A stretch of DNA of 64,000 nt from Actinoplanes italicus (lineage in GTDB: Bacteria > Actinomycetota > Actinomycetes > Mycobacteriales > Micromonosporaceae). Positions 43,865-53,700 of the stretch are shown here, piece by piece (the stretch's first letter is position 1; each line of letters begins with the position of its first letter). The stretch covers positions 372,001 through 436,000 of the forward strand of contig NZ_PVMZ01000001.1 of the NCBI RefSeq assembly GCF_003001815.1. Reading direction: 5' to 3'. Position numbers and translations under genes: made by a program. The notes beneath the pieces were generated by a model. The model made no database searches and had not been told where the DNA came from. It saw only the letters and a list, made by a program, of their open reading frames with translations.

Positions 43865-43915
43865 CAGATCTTGTGAGGTTCGGCAGTCATCTCGACCCGA
43901 ACCTCACAAGATCTG
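43865..43915. repeat. Isolated AGATCTTGTG palindrome, possible bidirectional terminator
   Basis: CAGATCTTGTGAGGTTCGG (43865-43883) is perfectly complementary to 43897-43915 across a 13-base spacer. It sits between convergent MarR and GH87 genes. Its ends match the palindromes at 31.5-32.2 kb. Confidence 0.85.
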
Positions 43916-43933
43916 CGGCTGGTGACCTGTGGA

Positions 43934-46900
43934 TCAGCTACCGGAGATGGTGAACTGGGAGCCCGGCTGGATGACGATGTTGCCGTCGGCCGAGTTGGTT
44001 ATCTGGACGTTGGACAGGACCGCGTTTCCTCGGGCGCCGCTCATCGCCAGGATGCCGGCGCCGTTGTTGGACCTGTCGATGCGTACGTTCGTGATGGCGA
44101 CGTTGGGCATGTTGCCGCCACCGTTCTTGAACTGGATGCCGTCGAAGGTCGAATCGATGATGTCGGTGTCGCGGATCGTGACGCCGGTGATGTCCTTCGT
44201 GGACGGGAACAGGGTGATCGCGCCGAACTCCTGGTCCTCGTTCCAGAACGCGCCGCCGGTGCGGTACAACCCGTTGTTGGCCAGCAGCGTGGTGCCGGAG
44301 AACGGCAGGGGGCTGTGGTCGGTGGCCAGCATGATGCCCGGGTAGTTCGCCGTGTCGTACACGAGATTGTTCTGTGCGCTGTTGTTGTATCCGCCGTAGA
44401 TGGCGATGCCGTTCGCGCGCCACGGCAGCTGGACGGTGTTGTTCAGGAAGTGGTCGTTGTTGTTGATGTCGACGTTCTGGTCCTTGACGTACGGGTTGGC
44501 CCAGATCGCCAGCGCGTCGTCGCCGGTGGTCCGGAACGAGGAGTTGAACACCCGCGAGTTACGCGTGCCGTTGGAGAAGTTGATGCCGTCGGCGAACGTG
44601 TTGCGGATCCGCATCCCGGTGAACTCGAGGCCGTCGCCCGGGTTCCAGTAGGCGGGCGTGTCCGAGTAGTCGCGGCCGACCCAGGCACCGACGTTGACGT
44701 GCTCGATCCAGACGTTGCTGATCTTCGTGTTCTTGCCGAACCGGCCGTTGAGGCCGTGACCGCGGTTGGCCCGGTTCTGCGTGTTGCCGAAGATCGCGAT
44801 GTCGGAGATCTGGGTGTTGTCGTCGATGTCGAAGCCGACGTTGCCCTCGTGCGGGTGGTTGATGTTGCCGCTCACCTGGTGGGGCTGGGTGTTCGTGTAG
44901 AGCTGGGAGTGCCACATGCCGGCGCCGCGGATCACGACGTTGCGGATGCCCTTCTGGTTCCACTGTCCACGGGTCGGGTCCGGCGAGAGGATCTTCTGCT
45001 CCTGGCGCCACTGACCGGCCGGGATCCAGACGCAGGGGATCACGCCGTTCTCGTCGTCGGTCACGGCACGCTGGATGGCGGCCGTGTCGTCGAGCCCGTC
45101 GTTGGCCACCGCGCCGTAGTTGGTGATCGAGACGCAGCCGGACGGCTGGCTCGACGGCCCCGCGACCTGCTCCAGGTCGATCGTGTCGATGATGTAGAAG
45201 CCCGCCGAGTCGCCCGAGTCGCGCTGCAGCTTGAACCTGGTGCCCGCCGGGTACGACTGGCCGAGCAGCGCGTTCGACTCGTCGAAGAGGCGGCGCGCGT
45301 CGGCCATCGGGCTGTTCGACAGCGACTCGGTGTCGTCGCTGGTGCCGTACAGCCAGCTGTTGCGCGAGCTGAGCGTCAGCTTCCGGTTGAAGACGTCGTT
45401 GACGTACAGACTGATGGTCCAGTCCTGACCGCCACCGCTCGCCGAGTCCGGCACCGAGTTGCGTACGACAATCGAATTGGCCTGGTTCGTCGAGGTGAAC
45501 TCCACGAACTGACCGGTGCTGTTCAGGCGGACCGACTGCCGGCCGGAGGACTCGGTGGCGAAGTTGGTGTGCCCGAACGTGCGCAGCGGGTCGGCCTGCA
45601 GCAGGGTGCCCTGGTAACGAGCAGCCTCCGCCTCGTAGGAGACGTACGGCACCGCGGCGCCGCGTCCGACCACGATGGACCGGGACAGCGTGTTGTTGTT
45701 CTCGTTCGTCTCGGTGATCACGCCGGCCGAGTCGGCGGTCGCGACGGCGGTGGCTCCGCCGCTGGTCGCCGTCCAGGTGCCGCCGATCGTCACGGTCGTG
45801 GTGGCGCCGGCCGCGATCGCCGGGGTCGCCCCGGTCAGCGTGGCCGAACCGACCGACACCCGGGTGGTGCTGGCGCCCGCGGCGCTGATCCCCCGGTTCT
45901 GCACGGCGACCGTGAAGCTGACCGCCGCACCGACCGCCGGGTTCGCCGGGGTCATGTTGATCGCGGTGACCTGCAGGTCCGGACCGGGCGCCTGACCCAC
46001 CACGAGAGCTGAACTCGCGGTGAAGGTGTTGTTGTCGTTGTTCGACTCGGCAACGGTGTTCGCCGGGTCGACGGTCGTCGAGACGGTGTAGCTGCCCTGC
46101 GCCCAGGCACCGGCGTTACCGGTCACGGTGGCCGAGGCTCCGGCGGCGAGCGCGGGGACATCCGCGCTTGCCACGACGGTGCCGCCGAGCTTGAAGTCCA
46201 CCTTGGTCGCAGCCGCGGCCACGGTGCCGGCGTTACGGACGGCGGCGGTCAGGGTGATCGCCGACGTCTCGTCCGGCGTCGCCGGGCTCCACGTCGTCGA
46301 GGTGACGACCAGGTCCGGCGCCGGCGCCCAGGCGCCGATCACCTGAAGCTCGGCGACCTGGCCACCGGGCGCGCCGTTGTTCGAGAAGATCTGCAGCCGT
46401 ACGTCCGAAGCCCGCCCGCTGACCGGAATGGTCACCGAGTTCTGGTTGCCGGACGGGCTGAAGCCGTAGTCGGCGCGGGCCTTCAGCTCGGAGAATCCGG
46501 TGGCTGACCCGGCCCGTCCCTGGACCTGGATGTTCTGCGTCCGCGGACCCCACGCCGAGTCCGGGTTCAGCTTGACCACGACGCCGGTGACGTTCGCGTC
46601 GGCGCCGAGCTTCACGGTCAGCGTCGACGGGAAGCCGGCCGACTCCCAGTAGCTGTTCAGGTTGCCGTCGTTGGCGTTGGTCGCCACGAAGTTGAACGTT
46701 GTCGACGACGCCTCGATCGCCTTGCCACCGGCCAGGTTCGTGCCGGTCGGCGGATCCGGGTCGGGATCCGGGTCGGGGTCGACCGGACCGGCCACGCCGT
46801 AGATCTCCAGCTCCGAGAGCTGTCCGGCCGGCCAGCCGGTGTTCGCGGTGATGTGCACCCGCACGTACCGGACCGTCGCGGCGGTGAAGTCGATGGTGAC

Positions 46901-47308
46901 CGTGTTGCCGGTGGCCGGGTTGAAGACGCGGCCGGTGGAGGCCGAGAGGGTGCTGAACGTCGAGCCGTTGGTGCTGCCCTGCACGCTCAGGGTCTGCGTG
47001 CGGGTGGCCCACGCAGACGCCGGCGGCAGCTTCAGCTTGACCTGGTCGATCGCGACACTGCTGCCGAGGTCGACCTGGACCCACTGCGGGAAGACGTTGT
47101 TCGGGCTCTCCCAGTAGGAGTTCGCGTTCCCGTCGTTGACGGCGGACGCCGGCTGTGCCCCGAGGGCGCCGCTGGCGGTGACCGCCTTCCCTATCGCGAG
47201 GTTGGGGCCGCCGGCCGCGTGCGCGGCCACCGGCGAGAGGCCGAAGACGGCCAGCCCGGCCGCGAGGGCCACGCTGACCAGCCTTCGGCTGAGGATTGTC
47301 GGCTTCAT
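43934..47308 (-). CDS. Secreted multidomain GH87-like alpha-1,3-glucanase (mycodextranase)
   Basis: A 1124-residue secreted protein. The signal peptide is about residues 1-32 (MKPTILSRRLVSVALAAGLA). Two discoidin/F5-8C (CBM32-like) domains follow (about 33-175 and 190-330), separated by a D-P-D-P-D-P linker. Two CARDB-like adhesion domains come next (about 335-440, 450-560), then a CBM35-like module (about 565-720, SYEAEAARYQGTLLQADPLR) and a right-handed beta-helix catalytic domain (about 730-1124). The last has CVSITNYGAVANDGLDDTAA, IRNTFADGINFSNGTRNSRV and SSFRTTGDDALAIWANPYVK, holding the Asp triad expected of GH87. The likely substrate is fungal alpha-1,3-glucan. The ATG at 47308 is chosen because the signal peptide begins there. 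Confidence 0.88.
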   Translation of the reverse strand: MKPTILSRRLVSVALAAGLAVFGLSPVAAHAAGGPNLAIGKAVTASGALGAQPASAVNDGNANSYWESPNNVFPQWVQVDLGSSVAIDQVKLKLPPASAWATRTQTLSVQGSTNGSTFSTLSASTGRVFNPATGNTVTIDFTAATVRYVRVHITANTGWPAGQLSELEIYGVAGPVDPDPDPDPDPPTGTNLAGGKAIEASSTTFNFVATNANDGNLNSYWESAGFPSTLTVKLGADANVTGVVVKLNPDSAWGPRTQNIQVQGRAGSATGFSELKARADYGFSPSGNQNSVTIPVSGRASDVRLQIFSNNGAPGGQVAELQVIGAWAPAPDLVVTSTTWSPATPDETSAITLTAAVRNAGTVAAAATKVDFKLGGTVVASADVPALAAGASATVTGNAGAWAQGSYTVSTTVDPANTVAESNNDNNTFTASSALVVGQAPGPDLQVTAINMTPANPAVGAAVSFTVAVQNRGISAAGASTTRVSVGSATLTGATPAIAAGATTTVTIGGTWTATSGGATAVATADSAGVITETNENNNTLSRSIVVGRGAAVPYVSYEAEAARYQGTLLQADPLRTFGHTNFATESSGRQSVRLNSTGQFVEFTSTNQANSIVVRNSVPDSASGGGQDWTISLYVNDVFNRKLTLSSRNSWLYGTSDDTESLSNSPMADARRLFDESNALLGQSYPAGTRFKLQRDSGDSAGFYIIDTIDLEQVAGPSSQPSGCVSITNYGAVANDGLDDTAAIQRAVTDDENGVIPCVWIPAGQWRQEQKILSPDPTRGQWNQKGIRNVVIRGAGMWHSQLYTNTQPHQVSGNINHPHEGNVGFDIDDNTQISDIAIFGNTQNRANRGHGLNGRFGKNTKISNVWIEHVNVGAWVGRDYSDTPAYWNPGDGLEFTGMRIRNTFADGINFSNGTRNSRVFNSSFRTTGDDALAIWANPYVKDQNVDINNNDHFLNNTVQLPWRANGIAIYGGYNNSAQNNLVYDTANYPGIMLATDHSPLPFSGTTLLANNGLYRTGGAFWNEDQEFGAITLFPSTKDITGVTIRDTDIIDSTFDGIQFKNGGGNMPNVAITNVRIDRSNNGAGILAMSGARGNAVLSNVQITNSADGNIVIQPGSQFTISGS

Positions 47309-47782
47309 TGGAGTCCGTCCTGTTCGGACCGGCGCGAGGACGCACGCCGAGGGGGAGCGGGAGGGGGGAAGGTGACTAATTCCGGCTCGCTCATGCAAAA
47401 TTTCGTAACGCTGCCAAGTTTTTGCGAGCCAAGGCATTCAATGTTTCAGATATGTCATTGGTTCGTCAACGTTGTGCGTCCAGAACATGCAGGGCAGCTA
47501 GCGGCGCCCCTCGCCCGACCCGGCCGGCGCCCGCGTCGGGTAGCAGACCGGTGAATGCGGACCGGCACGGCGAACCAGAACATCGATGCCGGCGTACGCG
47601 CGCGTTGTGGCGATCGTCGCCGTGACGGCCGGCCGGATGACGACCGGTTGCACCGATACCGGCGTCGGCGAGGTCCTCGCGGCCGGCCAAAGTCTCACCC
47701 GAAATGGGCCCAGCACCGGCTCTGACGATTGGCTGCCCAGTTCGAAGCCAGGGCGGCTCCGATCGAAGCGCGGCCTGAGATC
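47309..47782. other. GH87 upstream region
   Basis: No convincing gene. Near 47378-47435 an AT-rich stretch holds GGCTCGC/GCGAGCC with an inner GCAAAA/TTTTGC, and on the minus strand CGAAATTTTGC, similar to the CGAAA-x-TTTCG sites of LacI-type sugar regulators. This may be the GH87 promoter/operator. The rest (47480-47780) shows nothing recognisable. Confidence 0.45.
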
Positions 47783-47828
47783 GTATCGCTGACAATACTT
47801 CTCTCGGAGGTAGTATCTTTGGCGATAC
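47783..47828 (+). promoter_or_regulatory. Twin 16-bp palindromes upstream of the AAA ATPase gene
   Basis: GTATCGCTGACAATAC (47783-47798) and GTATCTTTGGCGATAC (47813-47828) share 5-6-5 geometry with GTATC and (A/G)ATAC arms. Their centres are 30 bp apart, close to three helical turns, so two dimers would sit on one DNA face. They end 27 bases before the TTG start. Confidence 0.6.
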
Positions 47829-47855
47829 CATCACACGCTATAACGGAGAGAGACC

Positions 47856-49286
47856 TTGGTCGCGTTCGTTGGCAGAGAGCAACAGCTCGCCATGCTCAAC
47901 ACCCTGTTGGCGGATGTCGAGCCCCGTGATCATGATCCCTCTCCCGGTCAGTGCCTTCTCGTCCGAGGACGGCGCCGGATCGGCAAATCCAGTCTGGTGG
48001 AGGCGTTCGTCGACCGCGCCGGCGTGCCCGCGGTCTTCTTCACCGCGTCCGGGGCGTCCGCCGACATCGAGCTGGAGGCGTTCACCGAGGCGGTCCGCTC
48101 ATCCGGACTGCCGGAACGAGCGGTGTTCGACGACGCGACCCCCGGCAACTGGAGCGCCGCACTACGTCAGCTCGCCGGTATTCTGCCCGACGATCAGCCG
48201 AGTGTCGTGGTGATCGACGAGGTGCCTTATCTGATCGATCGGGTGGACGCCTTCGAGGGCATCCTCCAGCGCTCCTGGGACCGTGAGCTGAGCCGCAAAC
48301 CGGTCCTGCTCGTGCTGATCGGATCCGACCTGTCGATGATGGAGGCCCTCGGCTCCTACGGCAGACCGTTCCACCAGCGTGGCAAAGAGATGATCCTCGG
48401 CCCGCTGAACCCGGCGGAGGTCGGCGAGATGCTCCGGTTGGAGCCGGCCGAGGCTTTCGACGCGGCGCTGGTCACCGGCGGCCTCCCGCTGATCTGTGCC
48501 GGCTGGCGACCGGGCGCCGATCTCTGGCAGTTCCTCGCCGCCGAACTGGCCAATCCGGTCTCGCCACTTCTGGTGTCGGCCGAGCGGTCTCTGGCCGCGG
48601 AATTCCCCGACTCCGCGATGGGCCGAACGGTCCTGTCCGCGATCGGAAGCGGCGAGCGGACGTTCACGAACATCGCCCGGGCCGCCGGAGGCATTTCCCA
48701 TTCGACGTTGACGCGAGCCGCCCAGGTGCTCGTGGACAAGCGCATCGTCGCCGCAGAGCTGCCGATCTCCACCACGGCCTCGAAGGAACGACGCTATCGG
48801 GTCACCGACCCGTACCTACGTTTCTGGCTGACCTTCGTGGCACCCCACCTGGCCGAGATCGAACGCCTGCGGGGCGATCTCACCCTGAACCGCGTCAAGG
48901 CCGGATGGACCACATGGCGCGGGCGGGCGGTGGAGCCACTGATCAGGGAGTCTCTGGCCCGCCTGCTACCGGACACCGCCCTGCCCGCAGCACCGGCGAT
49001 CGGCTCCTACTGGACGCGATCCAACAGCGTAGAGATCGACATCGTCGGCGCCGACCGCGAACCCGTGGCAAAGCGCCTGCTCTTCCTCGGCTCGATCAAA
49101 TGGCTGGAGAACTCGGCTTTCGACGATCACGATCTGGTGGCCCTGCAGAGGCACCGCACGGCCATCACCGACGACCCGATCCCGCTGGTCGCCGTGAGCC
49201 GCAGTGGCGTGTCGGCGTCCGGCCTGAGCGCCACCTACGGCCCCGCCGAACTCCTGCAGGCCTGGCAGGAACGGCAGCGGGGCTGA
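47856..49286 (+). CDS. AAA-type ATPase of the archaeal-ATPase/DUF234 family
   Basis: A 476-residue protein. The N-terminal P-loop ATPase (about 1-210) has FVGREQQLAMLNTLLADVEP, Walker A LVRGRRRIGKSSLVEAF and Walker B SVVVIDEVPYLI. A winged-helix segment follows (about 265-330, FTNIARAAGGISHSTLTRAA), then a C-terminal DUF234 region (about 330-476) resembling a PD-(D/E)xK nuclease fold: RSNSVEIDIVGADREPVAKR then FLGSIKW. Relatives often show G-E-C-K-W where this has G-S-I-K-W, so the acidic residue of the metal site is replaced. Cellular role unknown; the family is patchily distributed and suspected to be horizontally mobile. TTG start after GGAGAGAG; twin palindromes upstream. Confidence 0.88.
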   Translation: MVAFVGREQQLAMLNTLLADVEPRDHDPSPGQCLLVRGRRRIGKSSLVEAFVDRAGVPAVFFTASGASADIELEAFTEAVRSSGLPERAVFDDATPGNWSAALRQLAGILPDDQPSVVVIDEVPYLIDRVDAFEGILQRSWDRELSRKPVLLVLIGSDLSMMEALGSYGRPFHQRGKEMILGPLNPAEVGEMLRLEPAEAFDAALVTGGLPLICAGWRPGADLWQFLAAELANPVSPLLVSAERSLAAEFPDSAMGRTVLSAIGSGERTFTNIARAAGGISHSTLTRAAQVLVDKRIVAAELPISTTASKERRYRVTDPYLRFWLTFVAPHLAEIERLRGDLTLNRVKAGWTTWRGRAVEPLIRESLARLLPDTALPAAPAIGSYWTRSNSVEIDIVGADREPVAKRLLFLGSIKWLENSAFDDHDLVALQRHRTAITDDPIPLVAVSRSGVSASGLSATYGPAELLQAWQERQRG

Positions 49287-49304
49287 CCATTGATGGTCAA
49301 CCCC
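49279..49304. terminator. Bidirectional terminator between the ATPase and acyl-CoA dehydrogenase genes
   Basis: GGGGCTGACCAT (49279-49290) pairs with ATGGTCAACCCC (49293-49304), one mismatch, TG centre, overlapping the ATPase stop codon between convergent genes. Confidence 0.7.
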
Positions 49305-49330
49305 GCCGTGAGCTGCTCAAGTGTGCGCCG

Positions 49331-50485
49331 TCAGCCCTTCAGGAGCTGGCGCGCCATCACGATGCGCTGCACCTGGTTCGTACCCTCGTAGATCTGGGTG
49401 ATCTTGGCGTCCCGCATCATGCGCTCGACCGGGTAGTCGCGGGTGTAGCCGTACCCGCCGAGGATCTGGACCGCGTCGGTGGTGATCTCCATGGCGACGT
49501 CGGAGGCGAAGCACTTCGCGGCCGCGCCGAAGTAGGTCAGGTCGGCGTCGCCGCGTTCGCTCTTGCCGGCCGCCGCGTAGGTGAGCTGGCGGGCCGCCTC
49601 CAGCTTCATGCCCATGTCGGCGAGCATGAACTGCAGGCCCTGGAAGTCGGCGATCGCCTTGCCGAACTGCTTGCGCTCCTTGGCGTACCCCAGGGCGAAG
49701 TCGAGCGCGCCCTGCGCGATGCCGATGGCCTGGGCGGCGATGGTGACCCGGGTGTGGTCGAGGGTCTTCATGGCGGTGGCGAAGCCGGTGCCCTCCTCGC
49801 CGATGATGCGGTCGGCGGGGATGCGTACGTTGTCGAAGTACACCTCGCGCGTCGGCGAGCCCTTGATGCCGAGCTTCTTCTCCGGCGCGCCGAAGCTGAC
49901 GCCCTCGTCGGACTTCTCCACCACGAAGGCGGAGATGCCGCGTGAGCGGGCCGACGGGTCGGTGACGGCGAAGACGGTGTAGTACTCCGAGACGCCGGCG
50001 TTGGTGATCCAGCGCTTCACGCCGTTGAGCACCCAGTGGTCGCCGTCGCGGACCGCGCGGGTGGTCATCGAGGCGGCGTCGGAACCGGCCTCGGGCTCGG
50101 AGAGGCAGTAGGAGAACATGCCCTCACCCGCGGCGACCTTGGTCAGATAGCGCTGCTTGAGGTCCTCGGAGGCCGCGATGATGAGCGGCATCGTGCCGAG
50201 CTTGTTGACCGCGGGGATCAGCGACGAGGACGCGCAAGCCCGGGCCACCTCCTCGATCACGATCGCGGTGGCGAGGGCGTCGGCACCTGCGCCCCCGTAC
50301 TCCACCGGGATGTGCGGGGCGTGGAAGTCCGCGGAGCGTAGGGCGTCGTACGACGCCTTGGGGAACTCTCCCGTCTCGTCGGCCTCGGCGGCGTGCGGGG
50401 CGACCCGCGCGTCGCAGATCTCGCGCACGGCGGCGCGGATCGTGTCGTGGTCCTCCGGAAGACGGTAGACGTCGAAGTCAGCCAT
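49331..50485 (-). CDS. Acyl-CoA dehydrogenase (FadE25-like)
   Basis: A 384-residue FAD enzyme that introduces the trans-2 double bond in acyl-CoA. It shows the IRAAVREICDARVAPHAAEA N-terminal helix, GEGMFSYCLSEPEAGSDAAS (flavin and substrate binding), WITNAGVSEYYTVFAVTD, and the catalytic base in AKITQIYEGTNQVQRIVMAR (Glu of Y-E-G-T-N-Q). The closest recalled counterpart is mycobacterial FadE25, which lies next to purE/purK; here 9.3 kb separate them. It is a single gene with its own upstream region; the ATG is at 50485. Chain-length preference cannot be deduced. Confidence 0.93.
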   Translation of the reverse strand: MADFDVYRLPEDHDTIRAAVREICDARVAPHAAEADETGEFPKASYDALRSADFHAPHIPVEYGGAGADALATAIVIEEVARACASSSLIPAVNKLGTMPLIIAASEDLKQRYLTKVAAGEGMFSYCLSEPEAGSDAASMTTRAVRDGDHWVLNGVKRWITNAGVSEYYTVFAVTDPSARSRGISAFVVEKSDEGVSFGAPEKKLGIKGSPTREVYFDNVRIPADRIIGEEGTGFATAMKTLDHTRVTIAAQAIGIAQGALDFALGYAKERKQFGKAIADFQGLQFMLADMGMKLEAARQLTYAAAGKSERGDADLTYFGAAAKCFASDVAMEITTDAVQILGGYGYTRDYPVERMMRDAKITQIYEGTNQVQRIVMARQLLKG

Positions 50486-50713
50486 GCCCTTAACCTTCCC
50501 TAAGGTCGTCCCGGGGCAATGTTACCGGTGCGTAGCGTTCCGCGGGCAACACTCCCGCCTGTGCCGAATATCGCGGCCCTATCGAGGGCATGCTGGGAAA
50601 CCGCCGGGTTCGGGGTCGTTTCCACAGATCTCCACCCGCTTGAGACTGTTCTAATGAGGTGTCTGAACGGCATGCTCTAACTACAGAGAGCGGCCGGTGG
50701 TCGAGGAGGTCCT

Positions 50714-53700
50714 GTGGCGCAGGCTGACGAGCCCGACGACTACGTTGACGAACAGTTGGCTCGCATCGACGCCTCCATAGCGGAACTGAAGATTCGTGAC
50801 ATGCAGGCCGCCGGCGAGCGGACCAAGATCGCGAGCAAACTGCAGGCCGCGCTGTTCCAACGCGACATCCTCGCGCACGCTCAGAAACAGCAGCGCCAGA
50901 AGGGCGCCAAGACCCGCCGCACCACCACCCGCCGCCGGCCCCCGGAGGACTTCCCGCCGCCACCACGGGCCGGTGCGTCACAGGCCGACCAGCCGGAGGA
51001 ACGGCGGCCACCGAGGCGGCAGGCGCCTCCGCCCGACTGGGCCGAACCCGGCACCGCACACACCGGGCCGCCCGGCGTCGCGACCGACGGCGTGGCCGTG
51101 CTGGTCGACGATCCACCCCCGACGGAGCGGGTCGAGCGACCCACTCCACCGCCGCGCCGCCCGCCGCTGGCCACCATGGAGCACCCGCCGGAAGCCTCCA
51201 CCCAGTCGGTGCAGAACATCCTGCTCGTCCTGGGCGCGCTGCTGCTCGGGGTGGCCGCCGTCGTCTTCGCCACGGTGGCCGTCACCAACCCGTTCGGACG
51301 GGCACTGATCCTGGCACTGTGCACCGGGATCGCCCTGTCGGCGGCCCCCGGGGTGGCCAAACGCGGACTGAGCTCGACCGGTGAGGCGATCGCCGCGATC
51401 GGGCTGATCATGCTGCCGATCACGCTGTACGCGCTCGAGGGCAGCCCTCTGACCGGCGGGGACGTGCCCACCTCGCTGTATCTCGGCATCACCTTCGCGC
51501 TGACCGCGGTGGCCGCCTTCGTCTACGCCGGAGTGACACGCCTCACCGCACCGCGGTACGCGACGGTCATCGCCACACAGCCGGTCGCGCCGCTCCTGGC
51601 GTACCCGATGATCCAGAGCCCGGCCGGCTGGGGCCTCGCCCTGACCGTCGTGGCCGTGCTCGACCTCCTGCTCCTCACCCGGGTCATCCGGGCCGGACGG
51701 CTCGTGCCGAAGTGGCCGCTGGGACGCCCGGTCGGTGCCGACCGGACGTCGCTCGCCGAGGCGGACGCCGACGCCGAGCGCTTCGCCCGGCGCGAGGGCG
51801 CGCCCGACCCGGCGGATCCGGCGGCGTACGCGGCCGACGCACCGCCCCGCCCGGAGTCCCATCCGGAAGAGCCCGACCTGATCATTCCCGGACTGAACCG
51901 GCCACGCCGCCGCTGGCTGCCGACCCGGATCTTCCCCGGTCCCCGACCGGCCGGCGCCCCGCCCGCCGGTTCGATGCCGCTGGCGCCCCCGGCCACCCCG
52001 CCGTCCGCCGACTGGCTGCGCGAGCTCACCTTCGCCCTGCTCTGCCTCGCGTGCGCGGGCGCGCTGCTCTACTCGTCGGTGGCCCTGCTGCAGGCGCAGG
52101 TTCTGGGCGACGCGCTGCGGTCCGGCCTGGTCCTGATCGCCGCGGCACTCACCGGTGTGGCCGCCGCCCGCCTGCTCAAGCAGCCGACCGCGATGAACGT
52201 GGCCGGGGCCGTGCTCACCCTCGCGGTGATCGGCGCGATGGCGCGGATCGCCGGTGTCGTGTCGCCGAACTGGAGCGTGGTGGCCGCCGCCGCGACCGTG
52301 GCGGTGGCGGGCGCGGTGATCGGCATGCTGGCGGAGAACGTGCGGCGCGGCCCGCAGTACGCCTCGACCGCCGCGCTGGTGCTGCTCGGCCTGGTCGTCG
52401 GCGTCGACGCGCTCCGCGCGGCGATCGCCCCGGTCGCCGCGGCCCGGCCGATCTGGGACGCGGACACCGCGGCGTACGCCCAGAAGCTCGCCGAGGCGGT
52501 CGGCCCGTCCGGCTGGCTGCTGGCGTTCAGCGCGCTGCTCATGACGATCGCCGCAGCGCTGGCGCTGCCCACGTCGATCCGGCACGAGGGCGCGGTGGCC
52601 GGCATCGCCCTGACCGCCCTCGCCGTGCCGGCCTCCCTGGGTCTGCCCTGGTCCGAGGCACCGTGGCCGCTGGTGCTGGCGGCCATCGGGCTCGGCGCCG
52701 CCGGCCTGTGGGCGAACACGCGGCGGACCGCGGCGGCGCACGTGGCCGCGGCCGGAGTGGTCGGCCTGTTCGGCGCCGGTGCCGCGCTCAGTGCCTCCTG
52801 GCTGACCGCGGCCGTGCTGACGGCGCTGGCCGGAGCCGGGGTGATGGTCGCGATCGCGGCCCGGCAGATCCCGGTCCGGCTGTTCGCATGGGTGATCGGC
52901 GACTGGGCCTCGGGCGCCGCGGCGCTGGCCATCCCGGGTGCCGCCGTGACCGCGGCGCTGGCCGTCTCCGACCCGGGTGGCGGCCCGCCGCCGAACGCCG
53001 GTTCCACCGTTCCGGCGCTGGCCGCCGGGTTCCTCGCGGTCGCCGGCACGCTCAGCTACGCGGCCGTCTTCCAGGTGGCCCGCCGCGAGATCAGCCTGCC
53101 GATGACCGTCGGCACCGGGCTCGGCGCGGTCGCGATGGCGCTGGCCGCGCTCTTCGCACCGGGCGCGACCGCCCCGGACGTCTGGGTCGGCGCGCTCCTG
53201 CTCGGTGCGGCGGCACTGCTCTTCTTCGCCAAATCCATCGACAACCGGGGGCGTACGGACCGCGTGCTGGACGGTCCGGACATCGCCGCAGCGGCCGCCA
53301 CCGTGGCGATCTGCGGCGCCCTGGCACGTGTCGCCGCGCTCGCCTTCCCGGACGCACCGCTCGCCGTCGCCGGTGTGATGGTGCTGCTCGTCGGCATGGG
53401 CGTCACCCTCCTGCCGGACGACTGGCGCCCCGGACCGGCCCGCGGTCTCGGGATCGCCGCGCTCGTGGTGGGCGTGATCGCCGGCTGGATGGCGCTGGTC
53501 GGTGGGCTCAAGGTGCTCTCGCTGCCCGGCCGGTTGTGGGAGGCGGACCTGACCGCCTACCCGGCCGCTCCGGAGGCCGGTGCCTGGCAGGCCCCGTTCG
53601 CGCTGGTCATGGTGGCGATCACGGCCGGCATCGCGATGCCCCGGCCCTGGTCGCCGTACGCTTCCGGGCTGGCCGCGGCACTCGCCACGATCGGTACGCC

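Noticed and set aside
47586..47792. Small plus-strand frame of 68 codons upstream of the ATPase gene
   Set aside because: No ribosome site or family resemblance, and it runs into the twin palindromes.
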